From assembly GCA_964565895.1 (NCBI GenBank), contig CAZMGT010000012.1:7307-71306 (forward strand): DNA of 64,000 nt, given 5' to 3'. Origin of the DNA: CAZMGT01 sp964565895. Its GTDB lineage: Bacteria; Armatimonadota; Zipacnadia; UBA1398; CAZMGT01. Shown piece after piece: positions 18,294-29,000 of this stretch. The notes under the pieces were generated by a model that was not told the DNA's origin, did not search any database, and saw only the letters and a program-made list of their open reading frames with translations. The translations under genes were made by a program, and so were the position numbers. Within the stretch, counting starts at the first letter, position 1. The number at the start of each line of letters is the position of its first letter.

Positions 18294-18322
18294 TTTATCG
18301 CAGATCTTATATTTTTCACCAA
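18294..18322 (-). promoter_or_regulatory. Candidate promoter of the P-type ATPase gene
   Basis: Read on the minus strand: TTGGTG, a 17-base A/T-rich spacer, then GATAAA. It stands out as the only AT-rich patch in the 270-bp gap upstream of the ATPase. No clear metalloregulator operator dyad was found. Confidence 0.35.
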
Positions 18323-18465
18323 AAAAGGGCCATCGTCGGTTCCCGCGGGGGCGGCAGAGCAGCCATGCTCGGCAAAGGCGAGGCAACACGGAACACTCAC
18401 GGCGCACTGCGCGCGAGAATGGCGTACGGCGAGCGCGGACCCCGCTCCGGGCAACGCCGGGGCGC

Positions 18466-19620
18466 TCACAGCCGGCGGGGGTCGAGCACGATGTGCTTAA
18501 TGCGCTCGCGACGCCAGGTATAGGTTATGTGCACCAGGCCGTCGGAGGCAACGATTACCGCGGGGTAGGAGTATTCGCCCGGCTCGTCTTCGAGGACAAG
18601 CGCGCTGCGCCAGGCCGTGCCGTCTGCGGAAAGCGCAACGTTAAGCGGCGTGCGGGCGGTTTGGCTGTGGTTGTAGACGAGCAGCGCCCGGCCGTCCGGG
18701 AGCATGGTGGCGTCGATGCCCGAGTTGGGGTTAGGGAGCGCGGTGAGGCGCAGCTCGCTCCAAGTTTTCCAATCGCCGTCGGACCAGGCCTCGGCGATTC
18801 TTCCCTGGTGCGTGCGGCAGAGGATTTGCATTCTGCCCGAGGGGTAGACGAGGATCGTGGGCTGGATGGCGGCGAGGGCCGCGCCGTCGTTCAGCGGCGC
18901 TGTTTTCTCCCACGTTTTGCCGAGGTCAGCCGTGCGCTCCATGTGCACGCGCCAGCCGTCGTGCTCGGTAGAGGAGCCGCAGAGCAGCGAGCCGTCGGGC
19001 AGGAGCACGGGCTTGTTCTTTATCGGGCCCAAAATGCCCTGAGGCAGCCGCCGCGCGGGTGACCAAGTGTTGCCGCCGTCCGGCGATGTCTTGACCATCC
19101 CCCACCACTCTCTGGGGTTTGGACCGACCTTGTAAAAGAGGAGCAACGGCCCGGCTTTCGCTTGGAACAGCACGGGGTTCCAGCAGGGAAAGCGACCGCC
19201 ATCGGGCTGCGCACCGCTGGCCACGGGCAGGGGCGGGGCCCAGCCCGAGCCAGTGTTTTGCGAAAGCCAGATTTCTACATCGGGGCGGCCCTCCGCGGTG
19301 CCCGCAAACCAAGCGCAGACGAGCCCCGCGGGAGTTTCGGCAATAGTCGAGGCATGGCACGAGGCGAAAGGCGCTTGCTCGAACACGAACTCGCTAGTGA
19401 CAACCGCCTGGTGCGCTTGGGCCACGGCGAAAGCTCCTCTCAGCGAAGTTTCCGCGGCGACGGGCCAAAGTGGCGAAGGCAGCGCCCAGCCGGGCGCTCG
19501 ATGTGCGGCGCAAGGGGCATTTATGGCAAGCGCCAGGGCGACGCCCGCCAGCAGAAAGGCAGGCTGCCCCGGAACAATCCGCAGCTCTCTTACACCTGAG
19601 CGAGAGAGACGGCACGACAT
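18466..19620 (-). CDS. Secreted sialidase-like BNR-repeat protein
   Basis: 384 residues from the ATG at 19620, which has GGAGG nine bases upstream; the open frame extends further but without family features. A hydrophobic signal region (FLLAGVALALAINA) precedes a six-blade propeller with Asp-box style repeats (TSPDGGNTW, TADLGKTWE). Segments such as CAWFAGTAEGRPDVEIWLS and KPVLLPDGSLLCGSSTEHDG match the exo-sialidase/BNR-2 family. Members hydrolyse terminal sialic acids or act on related sugars; many environmental versions have other or unknown activities. It is followed by the ATPase gene after 270 bp, so it is likely a separate unit. Confidence 0.78.
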   Translation of the reverse strand: MSCRLSRSGVRELRIVPGQPAFLLAGVALALAINAPCAAHRAPGWALPSPLWPVAAETSLRGAFAVAQAHQAVVTSEFVFEQAPFASCHASTIAETPAGLVCAWFAGTAEGRPDVEIWLSQNTGSGWAPPLPVASGAQPDGGRFPCWNPVLFQAKAGPLLLFYKVGPNPREWWGMVKTSPDGGNTWSPARRLPQGILGPIKNKPVLLPDGSLLCGSSTEHDGWRVHMERTADLGKTWEKTAPLNDGAALAAIQPTILVYPSGRMQILCRTHQGRIAEAWSDGDWKTWSELRLTALPNPNSGIDATMLPDGRALLVYNHSQTARTPLNVALSADGTAWRSALVLEDEPGEYSYPAVIVASDGLVHITYTWRRERIKHIVLDPRRL

Positions 19621-20036
19621 AACTTGGGACCTCCGCGTGTCCGCCGGCACAGGTGGCAACCTTGCCGCGCGCGACAGAGAACTCCGAGCGCAGCGCGACG
19701 GAGGCAAGGCTTTTGGGATTTTGCGGCATTTTCCTGCACAGTTCATCTTGCTGGGCCAAAAGCCGTTGCGCAATGCTGCGCGGCTGTCGGAACGGCAGCG
19801 ACTTCGCACAGTCGCCTCCGGCCTGGCGCGGGCAGCTTTGCTTGAAAGTGTCACGCAAGCGACTTTCAGCAAACCCCGCCGCGTTACGAACGGGAGCAAC
19901 GACTGTTGCTTGCGGGCTATGCTCTTCCGCGCGCTGACAGCCTTTTCCACGAGCCCCAGCAGTTGTCTCAAACGCCAAGTGTTGTTCTGCCAAAGGCGCA
20001 AGCTGCCCGCGACTCATCGAGCCCCTGTCTCACGCC
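19621..20036. other. 416-bp gap with no recognisable gene
   Basis: This stretch lies between the sialidase-like start and the end of the serine hydrolase gene. I find no open frame with family-like sequence on either strand, no tRNA and no strong promoter. One perfect 7-bp inverted repeat (TGAAAGT at 19843-19849, ACTTTCA at 19862-19868, 12-base loop) lacks a T run. It may hold the sialidase gene's 5' leader. Confidence 0.6.
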
Positions 20037-21110
20037 TTAGTTCCTCACCGCCTGGGCCAGGGGGACGAGGAACGGCTTGAGCACATCGTAGTGCCTCGCC
20101 CCGGGCTTGCGCGGCCAGTCGCTGCCCGCGCGCGCAGCGACAATGTCTAAGCTGGGGATAACCACGATTAGGCTGTCGTGCAGCCCCCACGACCAGAACG
20201 CGTCGCGCGGCAGCCCGGCGATCGCTCCGTCGCCGTTGTTCCACCACAATAGGCCGTAGTGGCTGGATGCATTGCCGTATTTTTCCCCGACCACGGGCAG
20301 GCCAACGATCTCAGGCACGGGCTTGCTCGCCGCCTCGACGAAGCTCTCCGGGATAATTTGCTTGCCCTGCCAGCGGCCCCGGCGCAGATACAAGTAGCCG
20401 ATGCGCGCCATGGCGTCTACGTTCGCGCTAATCCCTGAGCCAAACTCCCGGCGCATGATCCCCGCGATCTTCGCCGGCCGGTAGGCGTTCTTGCGCCAAG
20501 CGAGGTCGCTGCGCTTGATCCCCAGCGGGCCGAACACGCGCTCGAACATCAACTCGTAGAGGTCGCGGCGGTAGATCAACGTGAGGCACTCCGCAAGCCA
20601 GTTCGGCCCGCCATCGCTGTAGGCCCATTTTGTCCCGGGCTCAAAGATGAGCTTGGTATAACCCCCGGGCTTTTCGAACCCCGCGGTGTGCGTGGCCAGA
20701 TGGAGAATGGTGATTTTGCCCAGCCAGCTCCTGTCGCGATTGCTCTCCGGCGGGACGCCAAAGCTCGGGTGAAACTTCGCCGCTTTGTCGGAAAGCTTAA
20801 TCTTGCCGTCGGCGATCGCTAAGCCGAGCGCGGTTACCCCGATGGATTTTGTCGTAGACTTCAGGTCGTAGCGCTTGGTAGGGCTGCCCCAGGACATGAC
20901 GAGCTTGCCGTAGCGGATGATATAGCCCGAGCCCCCGCCCGTTAGCGCATAGTCGCGCGCTTGGGCGAGCTTTGCCTCGTCCATGCCCACCTGCGCCGGC
21001 TTAGCCCGAGGCCAGGCGGGCATGGGCCAGAGCTCCTCTGCGGCCCAAGCGGCGGCGCAGGCAAGCGCAGGCGCCAGGCAGAGCAGAAGGGCAGCCCTGG
21101 CAATGTGCAT
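20037..21110 (-). CDS. Exported serine hydrolase, class C beta-lactamase fold
   Basis: 357 residues. The ATG at 21110 begins a clear Sec signal (ALLLCLAPALACAAAWAAEE) after an AAGGG site; the longer frame upstream is Arg/Pro-rich and not credible. The S-x-x-K catalytic motif is seen as STTKS, and the second-motif region is YSDGGPNW. C-terminal WWNNGDGAIAG and FWSWGLHDSLIVVIP match the beta-lactamase/PBP4 (PF00144) fold. Such proteins act as esterases, D-aminopeptidases or carboxypeptidases; antibiotic hydrolysis is unlikely to be the main role. A paralogue follows the same fold at 21152-22357, 41 bp upstream in the same operon. Confidence 0.83.
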   Translation of the reverse strand: MHIARAALLLCLAPALACAAAWAAEELWPMPAWPRAKPAQVGMDEAKLAQARDYALTGGGSGYIIRYGKLVMSWGSPTKRYDLKSTTKSIGVTALGLAIADGKIKLSDKAAKFHPSFGVPPESNRDRSWLGKITILHLATHTAGFEKPGGYTKLIFEPGTKWAYSDGGPNWLAECLTLIYRRDLYELMFERVFGPLGIKRSDLAWRKNAYRPAKIAGIMRREFGSGISANVDAMARIGYLYLRRGRWQGKQIIPESFVEAASKPVPEIVGLPVVGEKYGNASSHYGLLWWNNGDGAIAGLPRDAFWSWGLHDSLIVVIPSLDIVAARAGSDWPRKPGARHYDVLKPFLVPLAQAVRN

Positions 21111-21151
21111 TCGCGACCACACCCTTTCCCGGTGGGACAATTTCGCGCTCG

Positions 21152-22357
21152 CTATTGCAGCTCCTCGAGCGAGAGGTCGGGCATGGGCATGCGCCACGGC
21201 GGCGTGGGAGGCGGGACGCACGCGGCGATCGCCGTATCGCGAATGCGCACATAGTCCCGGCCGCCATCCCAGCCCGGCGGGTCGCCACCGCGGTTGCGCA
21301 GGACGACGACCTCGAGCTCGAGGTGCGGGATGAGCACGAGGTGGCAGTGCGACCAGCCGGCGGCAAGGAAGCTGCCGCGGAAGTCGTCGAGCCAGAGCAG
21401 GATGCCGTAGCGCAGGCCATTGCTCGGCCCGGGGCCCGCCGGCGGCTGGGGCCAAGTCATCTCGCGCAGGCTCAGCGGAGAAAGCAGGGGCACGCCGCCC
21501 ACGCTGCCCTCGTTCAAAAACAACAGCCCAAACGCGGCCAGGTCGCGCGCGGTAAGATATAGCCCGCTGTGGCCTCGGCCCCGCGGCCCATCGTAATAGA
21601 TTTGCCCCAAGTCGTCGCGCCCCGAGCGCACGAGTTTAACAAGCATCGCTTCGGGGTCGCCCGGGGAGACGTAGCCTGTCCCAGCTAGCCCCAGAGGTTG
21701 GGCGATCCACTGGTCGATCATTTGGGCAATGGTCATCCCGCTCGCTCGCTCCATTGCTTCCGTGAGCAGCTCAACCGCGGGGTCGGAGTACTCAAAACGC
21801 GTCCCCGGCCGAAACTTCAGCGGAGCCTTGAGCACGTCGACAAACTGAATGTCCGGCGGGATGCCGCTGGAGTGGCTCGCCAGATGGCGAATGGTCACCT
21901 CGTCCTTGTTCCACTTGCCGCCGCAGGTCCCCGTAAACTCTGGGATGTATTTGCGCACAGGATCGTCGAGGCGCATTTTCCCCTGCTCTACCAGGCGCAT
22001 GAGCGCCACGCCGCAGTAGGTTTTGGTAATGGAGAACACGGGAAAGCGCGAGAGGGCATCGGTCGGCCGGGCGTCCTGGGCGAAGCTGTGCGCGCCGTAG
22101 TAGCGCTCGTAGATGATTTTCCCCCGGCGCACAACCAGGAGCGCGGCAGCCGAGGCGGCCTTTAGGTCGCGCATTGTCCCCGCGACATATGCTCCCAGCT
22201 CATCGAGCTTTGCCTGCGACACACCCACCTCGCGCGGGTCGGCCGTCTCCCAGTCGAACGCCTGGGCCAGCCCGGCGCAGGCCAAAGCCAGCGCCACAAG
22301 CAGCAAGACCAAGGCCCACCTTGGCCCGCGCGACCTCTGGCGAAGCATCGGACCCAT
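21152..22357 (-). CDS. Exported serine hydrolase, class C beta-lactamase fold (second copy)
   Basis: 401 residues from the ATG at 22357, preceded by AGGTGG. A signal anchor (ALVLLLVALALACAGLAQA) is followed by a beta-lactamase-type domain: S-x-x-K as SITKTY, a YSDP second motif (FEYSDPAVELL), and a late GHSGLYLTARDLAAFG block. It differs a good deal in sequence from its downstream neighbour, so this is an old duplication or two independent acquisitions. It begins 83 bp after addA ends on the same strand and may be transcribed with it. Substrate unknown. Confidence 0.83.
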   Translation of the reverse strand: MGPMLRQRSRGPRWALVLLLVALALACAGLAQAFDWETADPREVGVSQAKLDELGAYVAGTMRDLKAASAAALLVVRRGKIIYERYYGAHSFAQDARPTDALSRFPVFSITKTYCGVALMRLVEQGKMRLDDPVRKYIPEFTGTCGGKWNKDEVTIRHLASHSSGIPPDIQFVDVLKAPLKFRPGTRFEYSDPAVELLTEAMERASGMTIAQMIDQWIAQPLGLAGTGYVSPGDPEAMLVKLVRSGRDDLGQIYYDGPRGRGHSGLYLTARDLAAFGLLFLNEGSVGGVPLLSPLSLREMTWPQPPAGPGPSNGLRYGILLWLDDFRGSFLAAGWSHCHLVLIPHLELEVVVLRNRGGDPPGWDGGRDYVRIRDTAIAACVPPPTPPWRMPMPDLSLEELQ

Positions 22358-22440
22358 CGCCCACCTGTCGATCATTGTCTTGTCGTTTGACTCGCTTTGG
22401 GCGGATCTGTTTCGGGCGCGCGCAAGACATTCCTCGAGCG

Positions 22441-25400
22441 TTAAGGCGCTGTGCGGTTCGGCAAGTCTGCGCTGGCGTGGGCGCAGGCCCAGGCGTAGGG
22501 GCAGCGCGAGCAAGGCGCGCGCGGCGCAGGCTTGAGCGTGCCGTTTTTCAGCGCCTCCACGAGGTCCACGGCACGCCGGACGAGGTCCGCGAGCTGGTTT
22601 TGAGGATCGAGGCGCAGGGTCGTCCCCGGCTCGTCAACGGAGAGGACCAGGGCGGAGGAGGGACGAGGCTCGCCCGCGCCCTCGACGGCGTGGCAGTAGA
22701 GCGCTACTTGAAACAGATACTCTTCCTCGCGCTCGGGCCCGAGCCGTCCGGTTTTGTAGTCGAGCAGGTGCAGCGCGCCGTCGGCGGTGCGCACAACGGC
22801 GTCGATCTTCCCTTCGAGCACCGCGCCGTTGAGCTGAAAGGCAACGACAAGCTCGGGCTGGACTTGCGCCTCGCCGCCGAACGTTTTGCGAACACCGCTC
22901 CAGAGCGCGGCAATGTTCGCGGCAAGCGCCTGGAGCTCGCGCTCCGCGGGAAGCCATCCTGCTTCGTCTGCCGCGGCGGCGAGGAGAGGCGCGACCTCTT
23001 GGGCGCTCGTCGCATCAGCGCCACGCCGCGCGAGCCACTCTAGCACGCGGTGCGCCGCGGCACCGCGGGCAAGCGCTGTGCTCTGCCCCTCGCCGGCGGA
23101 GGGCGGGCCGTATTCTGCGATGCCCTCGTTGACCGAGAGGTGCAGCGCCCAGGGGCAGCGCAGCCCAAGGGAAACCTCCGTTACGGCAAGGCGCGGCTTG
23201 GCCACCCGCCAGGGAAGCGGAAGGATGCGCCGGGCGATCGCCTCCGCGGGCATGTCGTGGCGTGCGGGGGCGAGGGGCACCGGAGCCTCGCGCTCGGCAA
23301 CGGCCTGGGCAAACACGAGGTTAAACTGCTCGCCCTGAGGCGCGCCGGGGACGGGATATGGGCCGGGCTCGGCGTTAACGTCTACCCCAAGTGCTTCGCA
23401 TACGCGCGCGAGGCAGGAGTTTTTCGCCGGCCCTTTTTCGCTTTTCGCCGAGCCGCTGAGCACGAGGTGGTCGCGCGCGCGGGTGCAGGCGACGTAGAAC
23501 AGGCGGCGGTTTTCGTACGCGCTAAGCCGCTCCTCGCGCTCTTTCGCTTCGCGATAGAGCAGCGGCCATTTGCGCTCGCCGGCGGCGTCCTCGCCACGCA
23601 GAACGAACCCCGCGGAGGGGTGGAGCAATACCTTCCCCGCCCCAGACGGCCTCTCGTCGCGCCCGAGGTCGGCGACGATGACGATAGGCCACTCCAGCCC
23701 CTTGGCGGAGTGGATCGTGGTTAGGGTAACGACGTCGGCGTTTTCCGCGAAGATCGGGGCGGCAGCCTCGCGCGGCTCTCGGGTGACGAGATCCCTGAGG
23801 TAGTTGGCCAGGTCGCAGAGGAGCATGTCGCCTGCGGCGTCGAACTCCGCGGCAACCTCGATCACCCGGCGCACGTTGGCCACGCGCTGCTTGCCTGCGA
23901 AAAGGCCGGCGAGGGCCGCGGTGTAGCCGGTAAGCTCCATCGCCCGGCGGAGCAGCTCGCTTGCGGGGAGGCGGTCCTTAACCTCGCGCAGATGCGCGAG
24001 CACCTCAAGCCCGCGGCGCAGGCGGGCCAGCTCCTCAGGCGCAATGTGCCGCAGCGCGCCGTCGTTCGTCGCCCCGCGCTCGACGCGGCGCACACCGGCG
24101 AGCAGCCCCCCGTCGCGGGCAAGCCAATACAGCGTTTCGTCGGACAAGCCAACCATCGGCGAGCGGAGAAAGCCCATCAGGGCCACGGCGTCCTCCGGGC
24201 GGTCGATGGCCAGGAGGAGGTTGATCAGGTCGCGCACCTCCTGCTGATGATAAAGCCCGCGTCCACGGACGGAGTGAAACGGAATGTTGTGTTCGCGTAG
24301 GGCGCGCTCGAAGATGGGCATGGGCGTGGAGGCGCGGAACAGAATGGCGAAATCCGCGTAGCGCGCGCGCCGGCGCTTGCCCCGCTCGGGGTCTTCGACG
24401 GCGAGCGTGCCGTGCAGCTCGAGGATTCTCTGCGCCACGGCGTGGGCTTCGATCTCCCGCACTTGGTCAAGGCTGGGCTTGTCCTCGGCGTCGGGGGGAG
24501 GGAGAGCGACGATGAGGTCGAGCGCCGGTGCGCGCGCGGGAAGCCGGCGCTGGGCCGTCATGGGCATATATCGCGCCTCGTGGGGGTCCTCCGGCTCGCC
24601 CGTGCCCATTAGCGCGGGGTGGGAGAACATAGGGTTGATTATTCCGTGGACGAGGGCCTCGGTCGAGCGATAGTTGTTGTTTAGCTCGGCGCACAGGCAG
24701 CGTTCGTCGGCGCAGGCGCGAAACTGCTCACGCGTCTCGCTAAACACCGAGACATCGGCCCGCCGGAAGCGGTAGATGGACTGCTTTTCGTCGCCCACGA
24801 CGAACAGGCGCGCCCCGCGCGGGGGGAAGCGAGGCCCCGCGGCGCCGGGCTGCGCTCCGGCGAGATACCACAAAAGCTCGCGCTGTATGCGGTCGGTGTC
24901 CTGAAACTCGTCGATGAGCAAGTGGCGGATACGGCGGACGTACTTCGCACGCACCGCGGGGTTGTCGCGCAGAAGGTCGCGACAGCGGACGAGGAGGTCG
25001 TCGAAGTCGAGCGCGGGGAGCTCCTCTTTGGCGCGGTCGTATGCTTCGGCAACGACGCGCAGCTCGGAGAAGAATGCGGCGCTCGCCTGCGCAGCGAAAA
25101 GCTCAACGTCCTCGTCGTACTGCGGGGCCGACTTTAGCGGCTCGCGCAGCCGCCTCAGGGCCGCGGCGACGGCCCCGCCCTTTTTGCCTCCGCGGCCCTT
25201 GACAATTTCGCGCAGGATGAGCAGCGGCTTTATGCTAGCAAGCGCTTGGGCAAGCGTCTCGCCTTTGGCGCTGCTTCCCTTAGCCGCCGCGTAAGTGTTA
25301 AAAGCGTTAAGCAGCTCCTCGGCGATTTGCTTGCCCTTTGCCGTCTCCTGCGCCAGGGCCTCTGGCGTTAGCCCCTGGACCGCGCGGCCGAGCGCCGCGA

Positions 25401-26001
25401 CGACGCGCTTGCGCCAGGCGTTGATATAGGCCACCGTCGCCCGCTCGAAGGCGCGATCGTCGGGGTTAATGTCTTGCCACTGATCGCGGTGGTTGAGCCA
25501 GCGCACGAACTCCGCACACAGGTCGTCGAACCCTAGCGCGCCGAGGAGCAGGCGCATGTTCGGGCTCTCCTCCGCGCGCAGGAGAACGGCCTGCTCAACG
25601 ACCTCCTCGCGGAGGAGCTCGGCGCGCTCCTCGTCGAGGACCTCAAAGCTCGGGTCCACTCCCGCGGCAACGGCGTTTTCGCGCAAGATTTGCGCGCAGA
25701 GGGAGTGGATGGTGGACACAGGGGCGTTTTCCAACCCGCGCTCGCGCTCGCGCCAAAAGCGCGCGCGGCCGTCGGTTTGGGCGAGCTCGCGGCAGCGCTG
25801 GCGCACGCGCTCTTTCATCTCCGCGGCGGCTTTTTCTGTAAACGTTACGGCGACAACCTGGTCTAAGCGCAGGCGGGGGTCGGCGAGGCAGCGCACGTAG
25901 CGCTCGACCAGGGCGCGCGTCTTGCCCGAGCCGGCGCCCGCGGCAAGGAACACGTGCGCGCCGAGGTTTTCCGTGGGGGCGAGCTGGCCGGTGCTACTCA
26001 T
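22441..26001 (-). CDS. addA: AddA-type ATP-dependent helicase/nuclease subunit
   Basis: 1186 residues. The ATG at 26001 overlaps the end of addB by 8 bp and is preceded by GGAGGAAG. Motif I LAAGAGSGKTRALVERY, motif Ia VVAVTFTEKAAAEMKER, motif II LLIDEFQDTD, motif III GDEKQSIYRFRRAD and motif V TTIHSAKGLEWPIV place it in the UvrD/RecB superfamily 1A. The C-terminus has the RecB nuclease core LLDYKTG and QVALYCHAVE. Together with AddB it would process double-strand breaks to chi-like sites for RecA loading. The gene order addB-addA on one transcript matches the usual arrangement. Confidence 0.9.
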   Translation of the reverse strand: MSSTGQLAPTENLGAHVFLAAGAGSGKTRALVERYVRCLADPRLRLDQVVAVTFTEKAAAEMKERVRQRCRELAQTDGRARFWRERERGLENAPVSTIHSLCAQILRENAVAAGVDPSFEVLDEERAELLREEVVEQAVLLRAEESPNMRLLLGALGFDDLCAEFVRWLNHRDQWQDINPDDRAFERATVAYINAWRKRVVAALGRAVQGLTPEALAQETAKGKQIAEELLNAFNTYAAAKGSSAKGETLAQALASIKPLLILREIVKGRGGKKGGAVAAALRRLREPLKSAPQYDEDVELFAAQASAAFFSELRVVAEAYDRAKEELPALDFDDLLVRCRDLLRDNPAVRAKYVRRIRHLLIDEFQDTDRIQRELLWYLAGAQPGAAGPRFPPRGARLFVVGDEKQSIYRFRRADVSVFSETREQFRACADERCLCAELNNNYRSTEALVHGIINPMFSHPALMGTGEPEDPHEARYMPMTAQRRLPARAPALDLIVALPPPDAEDKPSLDQVREIEAHAVAQRILELHGTLAVEDPERGKRRRARYADFAILFRASTPMPIFERALREHNIPFHSVRGRGLYHQQEVRDLINLLLAIDRPEDAVALMGFLRSPMVGLSDETLYWLARDGGLLAGVRRVERGATNDGALRHIAPEELARLRRGLEVLAHLREVKDRLPASELLRRAMELTGYTAALAGLFAGKQRVANVRRVIEVAAEFDAAGDMLLCDLANYLRDLVTREPREAAAPIFAENADVVTLTTIHSAKGLEWPIVIVADLGRDERPSGAGKVLLHPSAGFVLRGEDAAGERKWPLLYREAKEREERLSAYENRRLFYVACTRARDHLVLSGSAKSEKGPAKNSCLARVCEALGVDVNAEPGPYPVPGAPQGEQFNLVFAQAVAEREAPVPLAPARHDMPAEAIARRILPLPWRVAKPRLAVTEVSLGLRCPWALHLSVNEGIAEYGPPSAGEGQSTALARGAAAHRVLEWLARRGADATSAQEVAPLLAAAADEAGWLPAERELQALAANIAALWSGVRKTFGGEAQVQPELVVAFQLNGAVLEGKIDAVVRTADGALHLLDYKTGRLGPEREEEYLFQVALYCHAVEGAGEPRPSSALVLSVDEPGTTLRLDPQNQLADLVRRAVDLVEALKNGTLKPAPRAPCSRCPYAWACAHASADLPNRTAP

Positions 26002-29000
26002 ATTCTTCCTCCACGACTTTGGCGGGCACGCGAAAGCGATCGCAGCGGCAGGCAAGGTAGAAGGGACAAAACTCGTCGCAGGGCACGCTCTCGCCCTGGA
26101 CGCCAAACTGCCCCTCGCGGATAAGCTGCGCGCAGCGGGCGATGGCCTGCCGCGCCTGCTCGAGCACCTCCTCCTTTCCTTCCTCGCCCTCGCGCAGGGG
26201 AACGTATCTTGGCGGCCGGGCGAGGTAGCAAAACGCCCAGTCTTCGCACACAGCCTGGGGGTTGTTCAAAACTACCTCGCGCGCGGCGAGAGCGTATAGC
26301 GCAAGCTGCAGCCCGCCGTCTAGGTCCACCGATTTCGCGTTGCCGGGGGCCCGATACTTGTAGTCGTAGACGGCAAAGCGCCCGCCGGCGTCGTCGCAGT
26401 CTATGCGGTCGATGCGCCCGCTCAGGCGCACCTTTTCGCCGTCTGCCGCGATGGTCAGCGGGGGCGCCTCGCCCCTGCCATAGGCGAACTCGAGATAGCG
26501 CGGGCGGAGGTCGCTTTGCTCGCGGAGCTCCTCCTCCGCCGCGAGCCACAGGCGCAGGTTGCGCAGGCATTCTTCGCGCTCGATCTCGCGCAGCGCGGGA
26601 GGCACGAGCGCCGCCGGGCCAAAGGGGTCGGCGAAAGCTTGGAAGATGATCTCCCGCAGGCGAGGCCAGCTTAGGTCGTCGCCCGAGGAATAAAAGCGGC
26701 AGACGATTTGGTGATACAGCGTCCCCCGCGCGATTGGGTCCAGCCCCAGCACCGGTTCGGGGAGCTCATCCACGCCGAGCACGTAGCGCGCGAAGAACTG
26801 AAATGGCGAGATGCTATATGCCTCGAACTGGTGGAACGAGAACAAGTGCTCCGGGCCAAAGCGCTGGGCGAGGTCGGCGAGGATGTCGGGGTCGCTAAGC
26901 ACGCCGTCGTAGGGCCCGAGGGGATGGAACGACCAGCGCTCGGCCTCCACCGCCCAGCCGTGGCAGGCGCTGGCGAAAGCGGCGCGGGCTTGGCGCGCGC
27001 CGCCCGTTTGGGCGTCGAATGTCTCCAGGGCGCGCTCCGCTGCGCGGCGCTCAAGCGGCCCCTCCTCGGCGAGCGCGCGCTCCATGCACTCCAGCGGGTT
27101 GGCCAGCTCCTCGGGCGGCGCGATGACTTGCGAGATGGGGATAATTTTGCGCTGCGGCGGCGGGTCTAGCGTCTCCTCAAGCGCCTCGACGTAGTGCGAG
27201 GTAAGCAGCTTCTCGCCGCGCGAGTCGGTCGCTGGATAGGCGAGGACGAGCCGGCTCTGCGCAGCGGCCAGCGCGCCGAGAAACAACAGCGGCTCCATTG
27301 CCTGGCGCTCGTCGGCCGTTTGCAGGGGGACGCCGGCCTCGGTGAGCTTGCGCCGCTCGTGGTCGTCGTAGAACGGTCCGGCGCGGCGCTGCGCGGGAAA
27401 CTCGCGCTCGGTCAGCCCGGCGATGATGACGACCTTGTAGCGCAGGCCACGCACGGAGCGGGCGTCGGTAACCAAGACGCGGCCCTCGGGGCGCCCCCCG
27501 TCGCTCGGCACGGCTGCCTCGAGGATGCGCTCCAGCTCGCGGACGAACGTCCGGCGGTCGATCTTTTCGGCAAAGCTTTCGTCGGCGGCAATTGTCTCCA
27601 GCTCCGCGCGCACGGCGTCAAGCGCGCGCATGTCGGCCGAAGCCCAGCGCGGGGCAGAGCGGCAAGCGAGCCGCCGCTCAATGCCCAGGGCCTCGATTAG
27701 CCGCAGCACGCCGTTGGCGAACTCCGGCCATGGTGCGCAGGGCGGTATTGCTTGCTCCACGGCGGCGACTAGCCGAGCGAGATGCTCGCGCACACGAGCG
27801 ACGAGCGCCGGCGGGCAGTCCGGCGCGTGGCCCGCCTCCTCGCGCGCGCGCATCTGGCGCTCGTAGCAGGCAAGCTGCTCGGCGAGCGCCTCCGCGCCGC
27901 GGACGAGGTTAGCCAGGCGAGTCACACGGTCGATCTCCGCAGGGGTTGGGGCGTGGGGCTGGCCCAAGGTGTGGTCTACGTAGGCCGAGCTGAGCAGAGA
28001 GACGAGCGCCTCGCGCCGGTAGTCCCCAAGGGGCAGCTCGACCAGCGTGCGCAGCACGCGGAGCACGCCCGGAGTCACCGCGGGAGCATCGGCAAACGCG
28101 GGCACGCCCGCTTGCTCCAGCTCGCGGGCGACTGCGGGGGCATGGGCCGCGGCGTCGCGGAACACGATGGCGATCTCCTCCGGCAGGGCCTCGCCGGAGA
28201 GCAGCAGGGTTTTGCACAGCCGGGCGATCTCCTGCGCCGCGCGCTGGGCGCTGGGGCACTCGACGACGTGCACGGCATCGGGGTCGGCGGGCGTGGCCGG
28301 CGCCGCGGAGAAGTCGAACAGGCGCTCGGCGACGGCGCGCAGCGTGGGCGAGACGCCCTGCGGCTCGAGGTCCGAGGCGGTGATGGTAGCCCCGGGGAGC
28401 AGGCGGGCGAGCGTTTGGGCCGTCTCGCGCACGGGGGCGAAGAGCTCCTCCTGGCCCGCGGGGATGTTTAACGGGAGGGTGACCACCGTCTCCCGCGCTT
28501 GCTCGGCAAGGAGCTTGAGCAGGTCGAGCTGGGTGGTGGTGAAGTCCCAAAAGCCGTCGACATAGACCGCCTCGACGGGCTCAAGAAACGGCGGCCGGCC
28601 GCGGCTCAGCTCCTCGCACGCCGCCCAGAACGCCCCCGGCTCGTCGTACCATTCGCGCCGGGCGAGCTCCCGCTGATAGACGCGGTAGATGGCCACGATC
28701 TCGCGCGTGCGGTCGTCGCGAAAGCCGGCGCGGGCGAAGGTTTCCTCCAGGCCCTCGGGGTGCACGGCGGCGCGCTTTAGCTCCGCGATAAACTCGGCCA
28801 GGGCGTCGAGGTAGCCTGGGGAGTTAATGGCCCGGGCCAAAAACGAAAGCCCCAGGCTTTGGGCAACCTCGCGCACGGCGTGGCGGAGGAGCAGCCGCGC
28901 GCGAGCAGGGCTGAGGGGGGTTATCCGCTGGCGGGCGGCGCGGAGGATGTCGCCCGCGAGCGCGGGAAAGGTATACAATAGGGGGCGGATAACCGCCTTT

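Noticed and set aside
19621..20001. In-frame extension upstream of the sialidase-like ORF
   Set aside because: Encodes Arg/Ala/Ser-rich sequence with no signal peptide in the right place; the ATG at 19620 has GGAGG and a signal peptide.
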